A DNA stretch of 64,000 nucleotides from Bacteroidia bacterium (GCA_041391665.1 JAWKNO010000001.1:2666001-2730000), one strand, 5' to 3'; counted from the stretch's first letter, positions 25,031 to 35,453 are shown. Program-made: numbers and translations. The notes: generated from the letters alone by a model not told the origin.

Positions 25031-26535
25031 ATTAAGGGCCGGTTTCAGTGGTTTGCAGCGGATTTTTGGCTGATTTTGGGAGTTAGGTAATTGATTAGTA
25101 GGGATTTGCGAATTTTTGTATCCGTTTTTAACGGTTTGAAGCGGTTTGAAGCGGGTTTATGGCTGATTTAAGGGGGGAATCAATTGATTATTAGGACTTT
25201 ATCAATTTGCATATCCGTTTGCAACGGTTTGCAGCGGGTTTATGGGAATCGAAAGGATTTAATCAGTTGATTATCAGTGATTTGTGTATTTTCCTATCCG
25301 TTTCCAACGGTTTGTAACGGATTCCAACGGTTTGTAACGGATTTTTGAAAAGAGTTACGATTTAAATATTTGAATATCAGCACATTATGATGGGGGTATC
25401 CGATTTAAACGGTTTCAAACGGTTTCCAGGCGCAGGGTCCATTAAGGATTGGTTTGAAACGGGTTCCTGTCTGATTTAAGGGTTTAATAATTTGATTATC
25501 AGCGACTTGTGGATTTTGGTATCCGTTTGTAACGGTTTGCAGCGGTTTGAAACGGGTTTATGACTGATTCAAGTGGGGAATCAATTGATTGTCAGGACTT
25601 TGGTAATTTTTGTGCCCGTTGTAACGGTTCGAAACGGTTTGTAACGGATTCCAACGGTTTGTAACGGATTCCAACGGATTCCAACGGTTTCCAACGGTTT
25701 CCAACGGTTTGTAACGGATTCCAACGGTTTGTAACGGATTCCAACGGTTTGTAACGGTTTGTAACGGTTTGCAACGGTTTGTAACGGATTGCAACGGATT
25801 TTCGAAAAGAGCTACGCCTTAAGTATTTGGCTATCAGTATATTATGATGGGGGTATCCGATTTAAACGGTTTCAAACGGTTTTAATCGTTTTTAGCGGTT
25901 CTTCAATGGATTTTGGACTGAATTAGATATTTAATTAATTGATTGTCAGTACTTTGGTAATTTTTGCGCCCGTTGTAACGGTTCGAAACGGTTTGCAACG
26001 GTTTGCAACAGTTTGCAACGGTTTGTAACGGATTTTCGAAAAGAGCTGCGATTTAAATATTTGAATATCAGTGCATTATGATGGGGGTATCCGATTTAAA
26101 CGGTTTCAAACGGTTTCAAACGATTTCCAGGCGCAGGGTCCATTAAGGATTGGTTTGAAACGGTTTGTAGCGGGTTTATGGGAATCGAAAGGATTTAATC
26201 AATTGATTATCAATAATTTGTATATTTTTCTATCTGTTTGCAGCGGTTTGTAACGGATTGCAACGGTTTATAACGGATTCCAACGGTTTGTAACGGTTTG
26301 AAGCGGGTTTATGGCTGATTCAAGTGGGGAATCAATTGATTATTACGACTTTCTCAATTTGCATATCCGATTCCAACGGTTTATAACGGATTCCAACGGT
26401 TTGCAACGGTTTGCAGCGGGTTTATGGCTGATTTAAGGGGGGAATCAATTGATTATTAGGACTTTATCAATTTGCATATCCGTTTGCAACGGTTTGCAAC
26501 GGATTCCAACGGATCCCAACAGCTTCCAACAGCTT
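25031..26535. repeat. Degenerate 11-bp satellite with long modules
   Basis: About 1.5 kb built on an 11-bp unit AACGG-TTTGTA with variants AACGG-ATTCCA, AACGG-TTTGCA and AACGG-TTTCCA. The longest uninterrupted tract is about 25615-25800. Between tracts two longer modules recur. One is 'GCGGGTTTATGGCTGATT...GGGGAATCAATTGATTATTAGGACTTT...GCATATCCG' (around 25155, 25556, 26305 and 26420). The other is 'AAAAGAGxTACGATTTAAATATTTGAATATCAG...ATGATGGGGGTATCCGATTTAAACGGTTTC' (around 25347, 25806 and 26040). Open frames across it on the minus strand merely read the repeat as an 11-residue period and are not genes. It lies between two converging genes. Confidence 0.85.
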
Positions 26536-26559
26536 TTCACATAATCTGCGGGCAATTTT

Positions 26560-27840
26560 TCACTCTTTTTTATAAACAACCCCATCCTTCATCACAAATC
26601 TTACGCTGCCCATACTGGTAATGTCTTCTGCCGGATTGCCCTCAACAGCGATGATGTCTGCCAGCTTACCCGTCTCAATAGTGCCTAATATATCAGATAC
26701 GCCCAGCAGGTCTGCGGCGTTGATAGTGGCAGTTTTAATTGCTTCCAATGCAGGCATCCCTGCCTCGTTCATGTAGATAAACTCCATCCAGTTTTTCCCA
26801 TGCGCAAATACGCCTGCATCTGTCCCAAAGGCGATTTTGACTCCGCCTTTCCAGGCTTTGCCAAATGTATTCTGGCTAACTGGTCCGACAACCCGAACCT
26901 TCGTCGCTACTACTTCCGGATAATAACCGGGAATGGCTGCCGAATCAGCGGTTGATCGCCCTGCGGTTACGGTTGGTATATAATAGGTTCCGTATTGTTT
27001 AAACAATTCAATGGCTTCGTCGTCCATATAGGTGCCGTGTTCGATCGAGTTTACTCCCGCCCGAATCGCGCGCTTCATGGCCTCCGCACCATGTGCATGT
27101 GCGGCAACCTTAAAGCCGTAATCTTTGGCAGTACTAACTATAGCTTCGATTTCTGTTTCGGTAAACTGGGGATTGTCAGGACTTTTTGCCATACTGAGTA
27201 CACCCCCTGATGCCGTGATTTTGATCAGGTCGCTGCCTTCCTTATACCGGCTCCTGACTGCTTTTGCTGCGTCCTCAGAACTATTAATCACGCCTTCTTT
27301 GGGCCCAGGATCACCCATGAGATCCTGCCGGATTCCATTGGTGGGGTCTGCATGGCCGCCTGTCGTGGCAATCGCTGTCCCCGCAGTGTAGATTCTCGGT
27401 CCTTTGACCAGCTTTGCATTGATAGCGTTTCGGAGAGAAATATTTACCCCAAATGCTCCTCCCAAATCCCTTACCGTCGTAAATCCTCCCATCAACGTCC
27501 GCTCCGCATAAATCGCAGCACGAAAGGCTATATCCGCCGGATTGAGCGTAAATTCCTCCAGGTAATTGTTCCGGCCAGTCTCGCTGGTAATATGCACATG
27601 CATATCCATCAACCCGGGCATGACCGTATATTTTTTGAGGTCTATGATCTGGTCTGTTTTTTCTCCTTTTAGGTATCCTTTCGCTACGGCAGTGATAGTA
27701 TTTTTTTCTACAACCACAGTCATCTCGCTCTGGATTTGCCCGGCAACTACATCAATCAGCTTGCCACAATGCAAAATGGTTTTTTGTGAGAATGCGCAAA
27801 ATGGAATAATAATCAGCAGAAAAAAGGTCAGTTTTTTCAT
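26560..27840 (-). CDS. Secreted metal-dependent amidohydrolase (imidazolonepropionase/prolidase-like)
   Basis: A 426-residue TIM-barrel hydrolase with a signal peptide (MKKLTFFLLIIIPFCAFSQ). Metal and catalytic residues are in place: HVH at 81-83, Lys207 in DLIKITASGG (probable carboxylated lysine), His248/His250 in AAHAHG, His268 in SIEHGT, and Asp341 in FGTDAG. The pattern matches the periplasmic amidohydrolases related to imidazolonepropionase and Xaa-Pro dipeptidases of Bacteroidota. The substrate is most likely a peptide or cyclic amide but cannot be fixed. It is 43 bp downstream of the symporter stop-to-start region and likely shares its transcript. Confidence 0.85.
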   Translation of the reverse strand: MKKLTFFLLIIIPFCAFSQKTILHCGKLIDVVAGQIQSEMTVVVEKNTITAVAKGYLKGEKTDQIIDLKKYTVMPGLMDMHVHITSETGRNNYLEEFTLNPADIAFRAAIYAERTLMGGFTTVRDLGGAFGVNISLRNAINAKLVKGPRIYTAGTAIATTGGHADPTNGIRQDLMGDPGPKEGVINSSEDAAKAVRSRYKEGSDLIKITASGGVLSMAKSPDNPQFTETEIEAIVSTAKDYGFKVAAHAHGAEAMKRAIRAGVNSIEHGTYMDDEAIELFKQYGTYYIPTVTAGRSTADSAAIPGYYPEVVATKVRVVGPVSQNTFGKAWKGGVKIAFGTDAGVFAHGKNWMEFIYMNEAGMPALEAIKTATINAADLLGVSDILGTIETGKLADIIAVEGNPAEDITSMGSVRFVMKDGVVYKKE

Positions 27841-27883
27841 AAAAATGCTTGTCTTAGATACTGTCTGTTGAAAGTCAATTTTT

Positions 27884-29743
27884 TCAATCCTCCAGCTTAT
27901 CCCACCAGTTGATTTTCAACAGCCAGGTAGTTACGCCAAGCACTATAGCTGTGGGAATAACATATGTCCAGTTGCGGGTGATCAGTACAACCGGCAAAAC
28001 AACCAGGCCCATTTGCCAGATGATGCCTATTACAACGTTAAGTGTGTCTCTCCCAAAGTCTTTGTTGGGGCGAAATGTTGAATCTTCCGCCATAACTTTT
28101 TCTTTTATTGGGCCCCAAAAACCCCATGGACGGGTTTTGCGATAGAAGTTTTTCAACGTCGCTTCGTCATCGGGCGCCGTTAGCAAACAGCCTCCGATAC
28201 TTCCCGCCACGGCAATCAAAAACAGGAATGGAAACTGCTCAATAGCCAGCAGATGCCAGCCTAGCGCATCAGTGATCATGGGCAATATCGCTACACCTAT
28301 CATGCCTGTAAGCATTCCAAAGAAAAATCCGTAACCGTTAAATCGCCACCATATCCATTTCAACACATTCGCAGCCACATAACTTCCGTACAGTAATCCT
28401 ACAATCCAGTCTGTCCGTGCCTGTATATTTCCGCCAATCAACCCAAAAATCAGCCCAATGAATACAAGGGAGAAAGTAACAATATAACTCAGTCTCACAT
28501 AGGTGCTGTCAGGTGCTTCCGGGCGAATATATTTTTTGTAAATATCATTGACTACATAGGCCGATCCGGCATTGATAAATGCTGCATACGTGGACATAAA
28601 TGCTGCAAGCAGTCCGGCAAGCAGTAATCCCTTAAATCCGGTGGTTACATATTCGCTGATGGCAAAGGGTAGTACTTTCTCAAAATCGAGTTTCTGGACG
28701 GTAACTCCTGCTGCATCGGTAACCGACTGGGTGATGCTGGAAGGATCCATATACACCAGGGCAAGAACGGTTATCCCTGCAATCATAAAGTATCGGGGAA
28801 CGGAAAGCACGACTGGGGTAAGGGCAAACATTTTTGCAGCTTCCGTAGGTGTACGGGTGGATAATACCCGCTGCATATCATAACTGGGCACAGGGCCCGC
28901 CATACTCGCCCATATTCCCTTAAACAACATCAACATAAATATAAATCCAAACATCGAATACCCATCTTCCTCAATCCGGGCCTGTGCCAATGGAATTTTT
29001 TCTGTCCAGTCAATACCAAGATCCCAACCAAACCACAGGGAATTCCAGCCATCGGGGACGGCTGCTGCGATTTGTTCGGGTGTCGTATGCATAACCGCGA
29101 TAATTCCTACTACAATACAGGCAATAGTCATGATCAGAAACTGCATCACTTCCGTACCCACCACACTGTAAAACCCCCCCTTGATCGTGTACAGGGTCGT
29201 AATACCAATAATCAACAATGCGTAAGTATCTTCGCTGCTGATCTGGAAACCACCCACAGACCACGACATATCCCAGGGGAGAAACTGTGCTGCAAATTTG
29301 CCGATGCCTTCGACAAAATAAGCCATAAACGAAATCACAATAATCACGGCAAACACTACCACAATGATATGCGAAAGCGTACTGCCTGTCTTATTGCCAA
29401 ACCGGAAAGTGATCCATTCTGCACCCGTGAGCACATTGGAACGCCTCATCCAGATCCCAAGGAAAATCATCATGAATATCTGGTTCCAAATCGGCCATAG
29501 CCAGGGAATCCATACACTTTTTAGTCCGTAGATAAACATCCACGTAACGGCGATCATCGTGCCTGAGACATCAAACATGCCGGAGGCGTTGGAAAGACCC
29601 AAATAATACCAGGGAATATCGTTTCCCGCGAGGAAATAAGTTTTGATACTTTTTGTCGCGCGTTTGGCTAACCAGAATCCGATATAAACGGTCCCGATCA
29701 TATATGCCGCCAAAATCAACAGATCCAGAAGTTCCAGTTTCAT
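27884..29743 (-). CDS. Sodium:solute symporter (SSS family)
   Basis: A 619-residue transporter with about 13-14 hydrophobic helices and the sodium-symporter N-terminus (LDLLILAAYMIGTVYIGFWLAKRATKSIKTYFLAGNDIPWYYLGLSNASGMFDVSG). This contains the KSIKTYFLAG and LSNASGMF motifs of the SSS fold. The C-terminal extension (from about residue 500) is common in Bacteroidota members annotated as Na+:sugar or glucose symporters. The cargo is not deducible. It sits just upstream of the amidohydrolase on the same strand, suggesting uptake of a substrate or product of that enzyme. Confidence 0.9.
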   Translation of the reverse strand: MKLELLDLLILAAYMIGTVYIGFWLAKRATKSIKTYFLAGNDIPWYYLGLSNASGMFDVSGTMIAVTWMFIYGLKSVWIPWLWPIWNQIFMMIFLGIWMRRSNVLTGAEWITFRFGNKTGSTLSHIIVVVFAVIIVISFMAYFVEGIGKFAAQFLPWDMSWSVGGFQISSEDTYALLIIGITTLYTIKGGFYSVVGTEVMQFLIMTIACIVVGIIAVMHTTPEQIAAAVPDGWNSLWFGWDLGIDWTEKIPLAQARIEEDGYSMFGFIFMLMLFKGIWASMAGPVPSYDMQRVLSTRTPTEAAKMFALTPVVLSVPRYFMIAGITVLALVYMDPSSITQSVTDAAGVTVQKLDFEKVLPFAISEYVTTGFKGLLLAGLLAAFMSTYAAFINAGSAYVVNDIYKKYIRPEAPDSTYVRLSYIVTFSLVFIGLIFGLIGGNIQARTDWIVGLLYGSYVAANVLKWIWWRFNGYGFFFGMLTGMIGVAILPMITDALGWHLLAIEQFPFLFLIAVAGSIGGCLLTAPDDEATLKNFYRKTRPWGFWGPIKEKVMAEDSTFRPNKDFGRDTLNVVIGIIWQMGLVVLPVVLITRNWTYVIPTAIVLGVTTWLLKINWWDKLED

Positions 29744-29795
29744 TGTAGTTGTAGTTACAACTGCATCTTAGGCATTTTTGGGGAAAATACAAACT

Positions 29796-30821
29796 TTAGG
29801 GAACTGTGATTGGAGGTACGATATCTCCATTTACTATTAGTTTCCTGGCTAGCTTTCCATATCCGTAAGCTTTAGGCCAGTACTTAAAAGAAAGATTGTA
29901 ACCCGGAATAATGAAGAGGCCTAACACAGGTAAAACCATTATCATAACTAAATTGACAAAGGAACTGACCATACCAACCATGAGGGACCATAAATAGGCA
30001 GCAAGGGTTGATCGGGGATATTTTTTGTAAATCGCAAATGCTTCTCTTATCTTTTTTATGGAAAAAAGTTCTTTCCAGGTGATTTCCCCAAATGCGTAAC
30101 GGAAAGTCATAATTTTAAATGCAGGGGTTACAATCAGGCCATATAATGCCAGTAATACTAATTCCAGTGCAATCCCGATTCCAATATCATCCAGAACACT
30201 GGTTCCCAAATAGGCACTTCCTTCATTTTTGGTAGTGAGGTAAATCCAAAACCCACCTATATCACCCCGAGTGCCAATATATTTCGTCATCCATTTCCCA
30301 AACTCAAATACGAACTGAATAATTTTAGCACCAAAAAGAGCAAGGAATATGACTCTGGGTAACTCGTAAAAAGTTCTTGCAGTCATTAGCTTTATGCCCT
30401 GTTTGATATAACCGCCTATATCCTGAAGGTTTTTTACTTTTGGTGAAAGTATATTGTTGCCTTCTCCAATTCTTTTTATGATTTCCAGGCTCCAGCCATG
30501 TGCAAAAAAACGGTTGAGGTTGAGTAGGCCATAACTCAATACTGAGTAAAGGAGGGTAAGGACAAGGGTCTGTTGTTTACTGGCCTTATTTCTAAATAAC
30601 AATTTAACAGCATTAATCTGGCCTCTTATATATTCCAAAATTCCCCAGATACCATATAGTCTTACTGTATTATCTGTTAAAACGACGTTTTCCCAAACGA
30701 TATTTTCATCCTTACCAAAGAAGATCGATGCAGGGGACCCCGCTTTTGGAAAATCTGTAAATGATTCTCTTTTGGCCGGTGTATACCCTATCTGGAGTTT
30801 ATATTTTGTAATTTTTTCCAT
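29796..30821 (-). CDS. DUF4013-like membrane protein, paralogue A
   Basis: About 341 residues from the ATG at 30821. An ATG seven codons upstream exists, but this start aligns with the paralogue's N-terminus (MEKITKYKLQ against MKSKKYGLTV). After a soluble head of about 100 residues there are four to five membrane segments. The core GWSLEIIKRIGEGNNILSP...GGYIKQGIKLM...LPRVIFLALF follows the DUF4013 pattern (Gly-Trp/Tyr helix, 'LP' before a tandem helix). Function unknown. It is followed, on the minus strand, by the symporter gene, and preceded by paralogue B. Confidence 0.6.
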   Translation of the reverse strand: MEKITKYKLQIGYTPAKRESFTDFPKAGSPASIFFGKDENIVWENVVLTDNTVRLYGIWGILEYIRGQINAVKLLFRNKASKQQTLVLTLLYSVLSYGLLNLNRFFAHGWSLEIIKRIGEGNNILSPKVKNLQDIGGYIKQGIKLMTARTFYELPRVIFLALFGAKIIQFVFEFGKWMTKYIGTRGDIGGFWIYLTTKNEGSAYLGTSVLDDIGIGIALELVLLALYGLIVTPAFKIMTFRYAFGEITWKELFSIKKIREAFAIYKKYPRSTLAAYLWSLMVGMVSSFVNLVMIMVLPVLGLFIIPGYNLSFKYWPKAYGYGKLARKLIVNGDIVPPITVP

Positions 30822-30862
30822 GATTATTGTTGGTGAAAACAACGTGTAAAAAAGTGATGAGG

Positions 30863-31921
30863 TTAGAATACAACGGACTCATTTGCAGGCTGATGGGCTG
30901 TTTTTGGTACCAATGAGTGTTGTATTTTTGTAGCTAACCAACCATAGGCATAGGCAATGGGCCAATGTCGTATAAATACCAGTAAAAAAGGCACTGCAAC
31001 ATAGGCAGCTCCAAAAGTAAATGTTGTCAGCAGGCTTAATGAAACCACGCAAAAGAAATTGATACACAGGTAAAAAAAGCAAATACCCAAAACCAGGTCT
31101 GCATTTTCCCTATAAACCATAATACTGTGTCTGATTTGTCCCGGACTCAGAAACTGATATCCCCTTATAAGGCCTTGGGCATACTTGATCATATTGATGC
31201 GATAGATGGGCCATACAATCAGAAAGTATAGAAGTACCATCACAAATTCAATGATTACTGATACCATTACTTCGGGGATTTTTGCGATTAAAAACTCTAG
31301 AATAGTTTTTTTATCGCCCGTAATAATGTCCCAAACCCACCAGAAAAAATCTATAAATAGGTTAAATAGCTGTGGCGTTACGATTGTTAGAACAAGTAAA
31401 TGTGGGAGAAAATATATTGCTCGCATGACGATTAAAACCAATCCCCTTCTGAAAAATGTAAATAGATTAGGAATGGTTTCCGGAATAGTTTTCTCTCCAT
31501 TGGAAAGAGCCATGTTTTTAACAATCTCCAGTCTCCACCCTCTCAAAAAGATTGTATTGATCATTGCCATGAAGGTGAACACCCATGATAATAGCGCCAT
31601 AACTATCGCCTGTGATAAATTTCCACTGGTTGAGAATGGCTTCCTTAAATGCTCATATCCTTGCCTGATTGTCATTTTGAATTCATCCCAGGGTTGTTCG
31701 CTTTCGCTAATAAAGGATATTCCATCTGCATGGGCTTCCAGATGAAGAATCTCATGGTGGTCAGGTGGCGCCTGTTTTGAATGATTCCCAAATGAAATTG
31801 TGGGATTAAGCTCTTTGAACGCTTTTTTTTTAAATTTGACAATTTCCTTAAGTAAATTCTGATCCAGATTTTTCTGATCATCAGAAAGGTATACAGTGAG
31901 CCCGTATTTTTTGCTTTTCAT
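30863..31921 (-). CDS. DUF4013-like membrane protein, paralogue B
   Basis: 352 residues with the same architecture as paralogue A: a soluble N-terminal head, then GWRLEIVKNMALSNGEKTIPETIPNLFTFFRRGLVLIVMRAIYFLP and further helices ending in RHWPIAYAYGWLATKIQ, against KYWPKAYGYGKLARKLI in A. The two genes are 41 bp apart and clearly arose by tandem duplication with strong divergence. Each has the hydrophobic pair around an 'LP' motif. A role in membrane organisation is only a guess. Confidence 0.6.
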   Translation of the reverse strand: MKSKKYGLTVYLSDDQKNLDQNLLKEIVKFKKKAFKELNPTISFGNHSKQAPPDHHEILHLEAHADGISFISESEQPWDEFKMTIRQGYEHLRKPFSTSGNLSQAIVMALLSWVFTFMAMINTIFLRGWRLEIVKNMALSNGEKTIPETIPNLFTFFRRGLVLIVMRAIYFLPHLLVLTIVTPQLFNLFIDFFWWVWDIITGDKKTILEFLIAKIPEVMVSVIIEFVMVLLYFLIVWPIYRINMIKYAQGLIRGYQFLSPGQIRHSIMVYRENADLVLGICFFYLCINFFCVVSLSLLTTFTFGAAYVAVPFLLVFIRHWPIAYAYGWLATKIQHSLVPKTAHQPANESVVF

Positions 31922-32049
31922 AAAAATGGTTGATGTATTACCAAATCTATGTTATGGGGAGTTTAAAAACAAGGGGCGCATGAATTTATTTTCCATCTCA
32001 CCGAATATTTCTATCTTCCACATGACATAATTTTCTAAATACTCATATT

Positions 32050-33486
32050 ATGCTTCGACTAACTACCTCTCCTTTTATTCGTCTCAGTTTTTTCTGCGGG
32101 ATAATTATGTTTCTTGGGATGTCTGGATGCGCTTCTTCTAATGAAAAAAGTGGTGTTTCTCCGGACTCACGCCCGCCCAACTTCATTGTCATCTTTACCG
32201 ATGACCAGGGATACGGCGATCTCGGGGTCTATGGGCACCCGACCATCAAAACGCCAAACCTGGATCGCATGGCCTTTGAAGGACAGAAATGGACGCAGTT
32301 TTATGTTTCCGCCAATGTTTGCACTCCCTCCCGCGCAGGCCTCCTCACCGGGCGATATGCCATCCGCAGCGGGATGACTGACGAAAAAAACTGGGTGCTT
32401 TTCCCTAATTCTGAAGGGGGACTCCCCGCAAGCGAAATTACCATTGCCCGCCTGCTTAAAGGTGCTGGTTATGCCACTGGCGCTATCGGTAAATGGCACC
32501 TCGGTCATTTGCCTCAATACTTACCTACCAATCATGGCTTCGATTCGTACTTTGGTATTCCCTACAGCAATGATATGGACAGGGTCGATGCCGCAGGTGT
32601 GGACGTATTTGCTCAACCCAAAATCGAGTCGTTTAACGTGCCGCTCATGCGCAATGAAGAAATCGTGGAAAGACCTGCCGACCAGAATACGATAGTCAAA
32701 CGATATACGGCAGAGGCGAAACAATTTATTCTTGAAAACAAAGAAAAACCGTTTTTCCTCTATCTGGCCCATAATCTGCCGCATGTACCGCTCTTTGCCT
32801 CCGATGATTTTCGCAATACCAGCGAGAGGGGGCTTTATGGGGATGTCATTCAGGAAATTGACTGGAGTGCGGGCGAAATTCTGAATACGCTCCGTGAGCA
32901 GGGACTGGACAAAAATACGCTGGTAGTTTTCACCTCCGACAATGGCCCCTGGGCAATTTTTGGTGACCACGCGGGCAGTGCGGGTTTACTGTATGGTGCA
33001 AAGGGAACCAGCTATGAAGGCGGGGTAAGAGAACCTGCAATTTTCTGGTGGCCGGGAACGGTCAAACCGCAGGTTGTAAGTAAACTGGGCAGCACCCTCG
33101 ATCTCCTGCCTACTTTTGCCAGTCTGGCCGGGGTTTCGCTTCCCGATGACCGCGTGTATGACGGATATGATATTTCTGGTGTATTGAAGGGCGAAGACGT
33201 CTCCCCGCGAAACGAAATGTTGTATTACCACAACACCCGCATTTTTGCCGCGCGCAAGGGTGATTTTAAGCTGTATTTTTATACCAACAATCCGCTCGGT
33301 TATCCTGCACGGGTAGAAAAGCTGGAAAAATATCAGCTGTTCAACCTTGCCCACGATCCGTCCGAAAAAATCGATGTAGCAGATCAATACCCCGAAGTGG
33401 TAGCAGAAATCGAAGCCATGGTCGCCCGGCATTCTGAGACTGTTGTACCCGTGGAAAGCCAGCTCGCCAAAAGGACGGGGCAGTAA
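32050..33486 (+). CDS. Lipoprotein sulfatase (formylglycine type)
   Basis: A 478-residue type I sulfatase. The signal ends in a lipobox (GMSGC, Cys27), so it is membrane-anchored. The active-site signature CTPSRAGLLTGR is at 91-102, with Cys91 the residue oxidised to formylglycine. Metal residues are Asp51-Asp52 in FTDDQGYGD and the later TSDNGPW motif. It removes sulfate esters, most likely from algal or animal glycans given the nearby GH20, esterases and fuconate-type genes. A maturation enzyme is not in this window. Confidence 0.92.
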   Translation: MLRLTTSPFIRLSFFCGIIMFLGMSGCASSNEKSGVSPDSRPPNFIVIFTDDQGYGDLGVYGHPTIKTPNLDRMAFEGQKWTQFYVSANVCTPSRAGLLTGRYAIRSGMTDEKNWVLFPNSEGGLPASEITIARLLKGAGYATGAIGKWHLGHLPQYLPTNHGFDSYFGIPYSNDMDRVDAAGVDVFAQPKIESFNVPLMRNEEIVERPADQNTIVKRYTAEAKQFILENKEKPFFLYLAHNLPHVPLFASDDFRNTSERGLYGDVIQEIDWSAGEILNTLREQGLDKNTLVVFTSDNGPWAIFGDHAGSAGLLYGAKGTSYEGGVREPAIFWWPGTVKPQVVSKLGSTLDLLPTFASLAGVSLPDDRVYDGYDISGVLKGEDVSPRNEMLYYHNTRIFAARKGDFKLYFYTNNPLGYPARVEKLEKYQLFNLAHDPSEKIDVADQYPEVVAEIEAMVARHSETVVPVESQLAKRTGQ

Positions 33487-33683
33487 ATTGCTACGGAATT
33501 ATAGTAATTGTGAGAAAGTAATCTTTCCGAAACGAAGCAGAAACCATCTGCATAGGCAGACACACGAAGGGTTTGTTTAATTGGCGAAGCAAAGGGAAAT
33601 TTAATCAATCCTTAATGCAGGTTATCTTGCAAATTAATCTCAGTGAAGTTGCTTCGAAGCATCACTCAATGAATATAATCATT

Positions 33684-34793
33684 ATGCAAAAATTTTTTCT
33701 CCTAATCATTTGTCTGGCAGGGATTTGCCTTTCTGCTAATGGTCAGAATCAAGGTCTGAAAACAGAGAATATCATTCTTATTACCTTCGACGGCCTTCGC
33801 TGGCAGGAGGTATTTGGCGGCGCAGATTCTGTGCTTTTGTATGACAAAACATTCACCCCCAAGCCCGAAGAACTGGCAAAATCGTTCTGGGCTGAGACTC
33901 CTGTTGCCAGAAGGGAAAAACTTATGCCCTTTTTCTGGTCTGTCATCAGCAGTCAGGGGCAGTTGTATGGCAACAGAAAATATGACAATAAAGTAAATGT
34001 CTCCAACCATATGTGGTTTTCATACCCCGGATACAATGAAATTCTGAGTGGTTTTTCGGATGATGAAAGAATTAAGTCCAACGACAAAATCGACAACCCC
34101 AACCAGACAGTTCTCGAATTTATCAACAACCAGCCGCATTTTAAAGGAAGAGTGGCTGCCTTTGGGTCGTGGGATGTGTTTCCCTATATCATTAATACCC
34201 ATCGAAGCGGAATTCCCGTAAACGCAGGTTTTCCTTCTGCTCCTGCCGGTGAAAATCTGACCGAAAAAGAAAAACTTTTATATGAACTTCAGGCTCAGAT
34301 TCCCGAAGAATGGGGTTCTGTGCGGTATGATGCATTTACCCATCATTTTGCAAAAGAATACATACAGAAAAATGCGCCGCGACTGGTGTTTATTTCTTAT
34401 GGCGAAACGGATGATTTTGCCCATGACGGCGCTTATGATGAATACCTGAAAGCCGCACACCGCACCGATGCATTTATTGCGGATATCTGGAGTTTTGTGC
34501 AAAATCACCCTGCATACAAAGATAAAACTACGCTCATCATTACTACCGATCATGGCCGCGGCACTGTTCCCATCGAAAACTGGAAACATCACGGTACGAA
34601 AATACCCCATGCAGATCAGATATGGATTGCAGTAATGGGGCCTGATTCGCCGGCTTTGGGAGAAGTCAATTCTGCTGGCCAATTGTACCAAAATCAGATC
34701 GCACAAACGGTGGCCACTTTGCTGGGGCTCAAATACAACAATGAAAAACCAGTAGGATCTGCCATTTCAAGTGCTGTTTATAAATCAAAATGA
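33684..34793 (+). CDS. Alkaline phosphatase-superfamily secreted hydrolase
   Basis: About 369 residues from the ATG at 33684, giving a signal peptide (MQKFFLLIICLAGICLSANGQ). A metal site typical of the alkaline phosphatase/sulfatase/phosphopentomutase clan is visible: FDGLRWQEVFGGAD (first Asp), GETDDFAHDG (Asp, His) and TTDHGRGT (Asp-His). There is no CxPSR motif, so it is a phosphatase/phosphodiesterase-like member rather than a sulfatase. The substrate is unknown. It follows the sulfatase in the same direction. Confidence 0.8.
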   Translation: MQKFFLLIICLAGICLSANGQNQGLKTENIILITFDGLRWQEVFGGADSVLLYDKTFTPKPEELAKSFWAETPVARREKLMPFFWSVISSQGQLYGNRKYDNKVNVSNHMWFSYPGYNEILSGFSDDERIKSNDKIDNPNQTVLEFINNQPHFKGRVAAFGSWDVFPYIINTHRSGIPVNAGFPSAPAGENLTEKEKLLYELQAQIPEEWGSVRYDAFTHHFAKEYIQKNAPRLVFISYGETDDFAHDGAYDEYLKAAHRTDAFIADIWSFVQNHPAYKDKTTLIITTDHGRGTVPIENWKHHGTKIPHADQIWIAVMGPDSPALGEVNSAGQLYQNQIAQTVATLLGLKYNNEKPVGSAISSAVYKSK

Positions 34794-34882
34794 GAATAGT
34801 GGGTAATTAATGTGGATTTTAGTAGCCATTTCATTTACTTATCCATCGTTTTATCTTGTGGATAGGAACTCGAGAATTGGTT

Positions 34883-35299
34883 ATGAAAAAAAAACTTAAC
34901 TGCATATTACTCATTGACGATAACCCTGATGATAATTTTTATCATAAACGGGTTATCAAAAAAACGAATTGCTGTAACAACATTGTTGCTATAGAATCAG
35001 CTTTAGAGGCCTTAGACTTCATCAAAGCCAAACCTGAACACCCGGAAACCCACCCTGATCTGATTTTCCTGGATATCAATATGCCTGGTATGAACGGGTG
35101 GGAATTTCTGGAAGAATACAATAAGCTGGAAATTAATCTTCAGAGCAGAGTCGTGGTGGTGATGCTTACGACCTCTCAAAATCCGGATGACCGTAATAAA
35201 GCAAAAGCACTCAATATCATCTCAGAGTTTGAAACCAAACCCCTCGAAAATGAAAGCCTGGAGCGAATTTTAAAGCAGCTTTTTGCAGATTATTTCTGA
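34883..35299 (+). CDS. Single-domain response regulator (CheY-like)
   Basis: A 138-residue stand-alone receiver domain starting at the ATG at 34883. Conserved residues: Asp12-Asp13 in LLIDDN, phosphoacceptor Asp64 in FLDINMPGMNGWEF, Thr96/97 in MLTTS, and Lys119 in ETKP. Such Bacteroidota regulators of the 'DDNPxDNFYHKRVI' type usually pair with hybrid kinases encoded elsewhere. No kinase is adjacent, so its partner is unknown. Confidence 0.92.
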   Translation: MKKKLNCILLIDDNPDDNFYHKRVIKKTNCCNNIVAIESALEALDFIKAKPEHPETHPDLIFLDINMPGMNGWEFLEEYNKLEINLQSRVVVVMLTTSQNPDDRNKAKALNIISEFETKPLENESLERILKQLFADYF

Positions 35300-35453
35300 C
35301 TGCTGCGCCTGCGTCATTTTCCTGCTAAAGCTTACCGGCAGGCTGATAGGTATTTCTGAAACCTTCTGCGAAAAGCATTTCCGGCAGACTTCTTTAGTTG
35401 TTATGCCGAATTATGTTTTTATTATTGTAAATAAAACCACCTGAGACTCTTTT

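Noticed and set aside
25558..25794. Minus-strand frames with an 11-residue repeat (TNRWNPLQTVG)
   Set aside because: Produced by the 11-bp DNA satellite, whose 33-bp period reads as 11 codons. No start context or family match.
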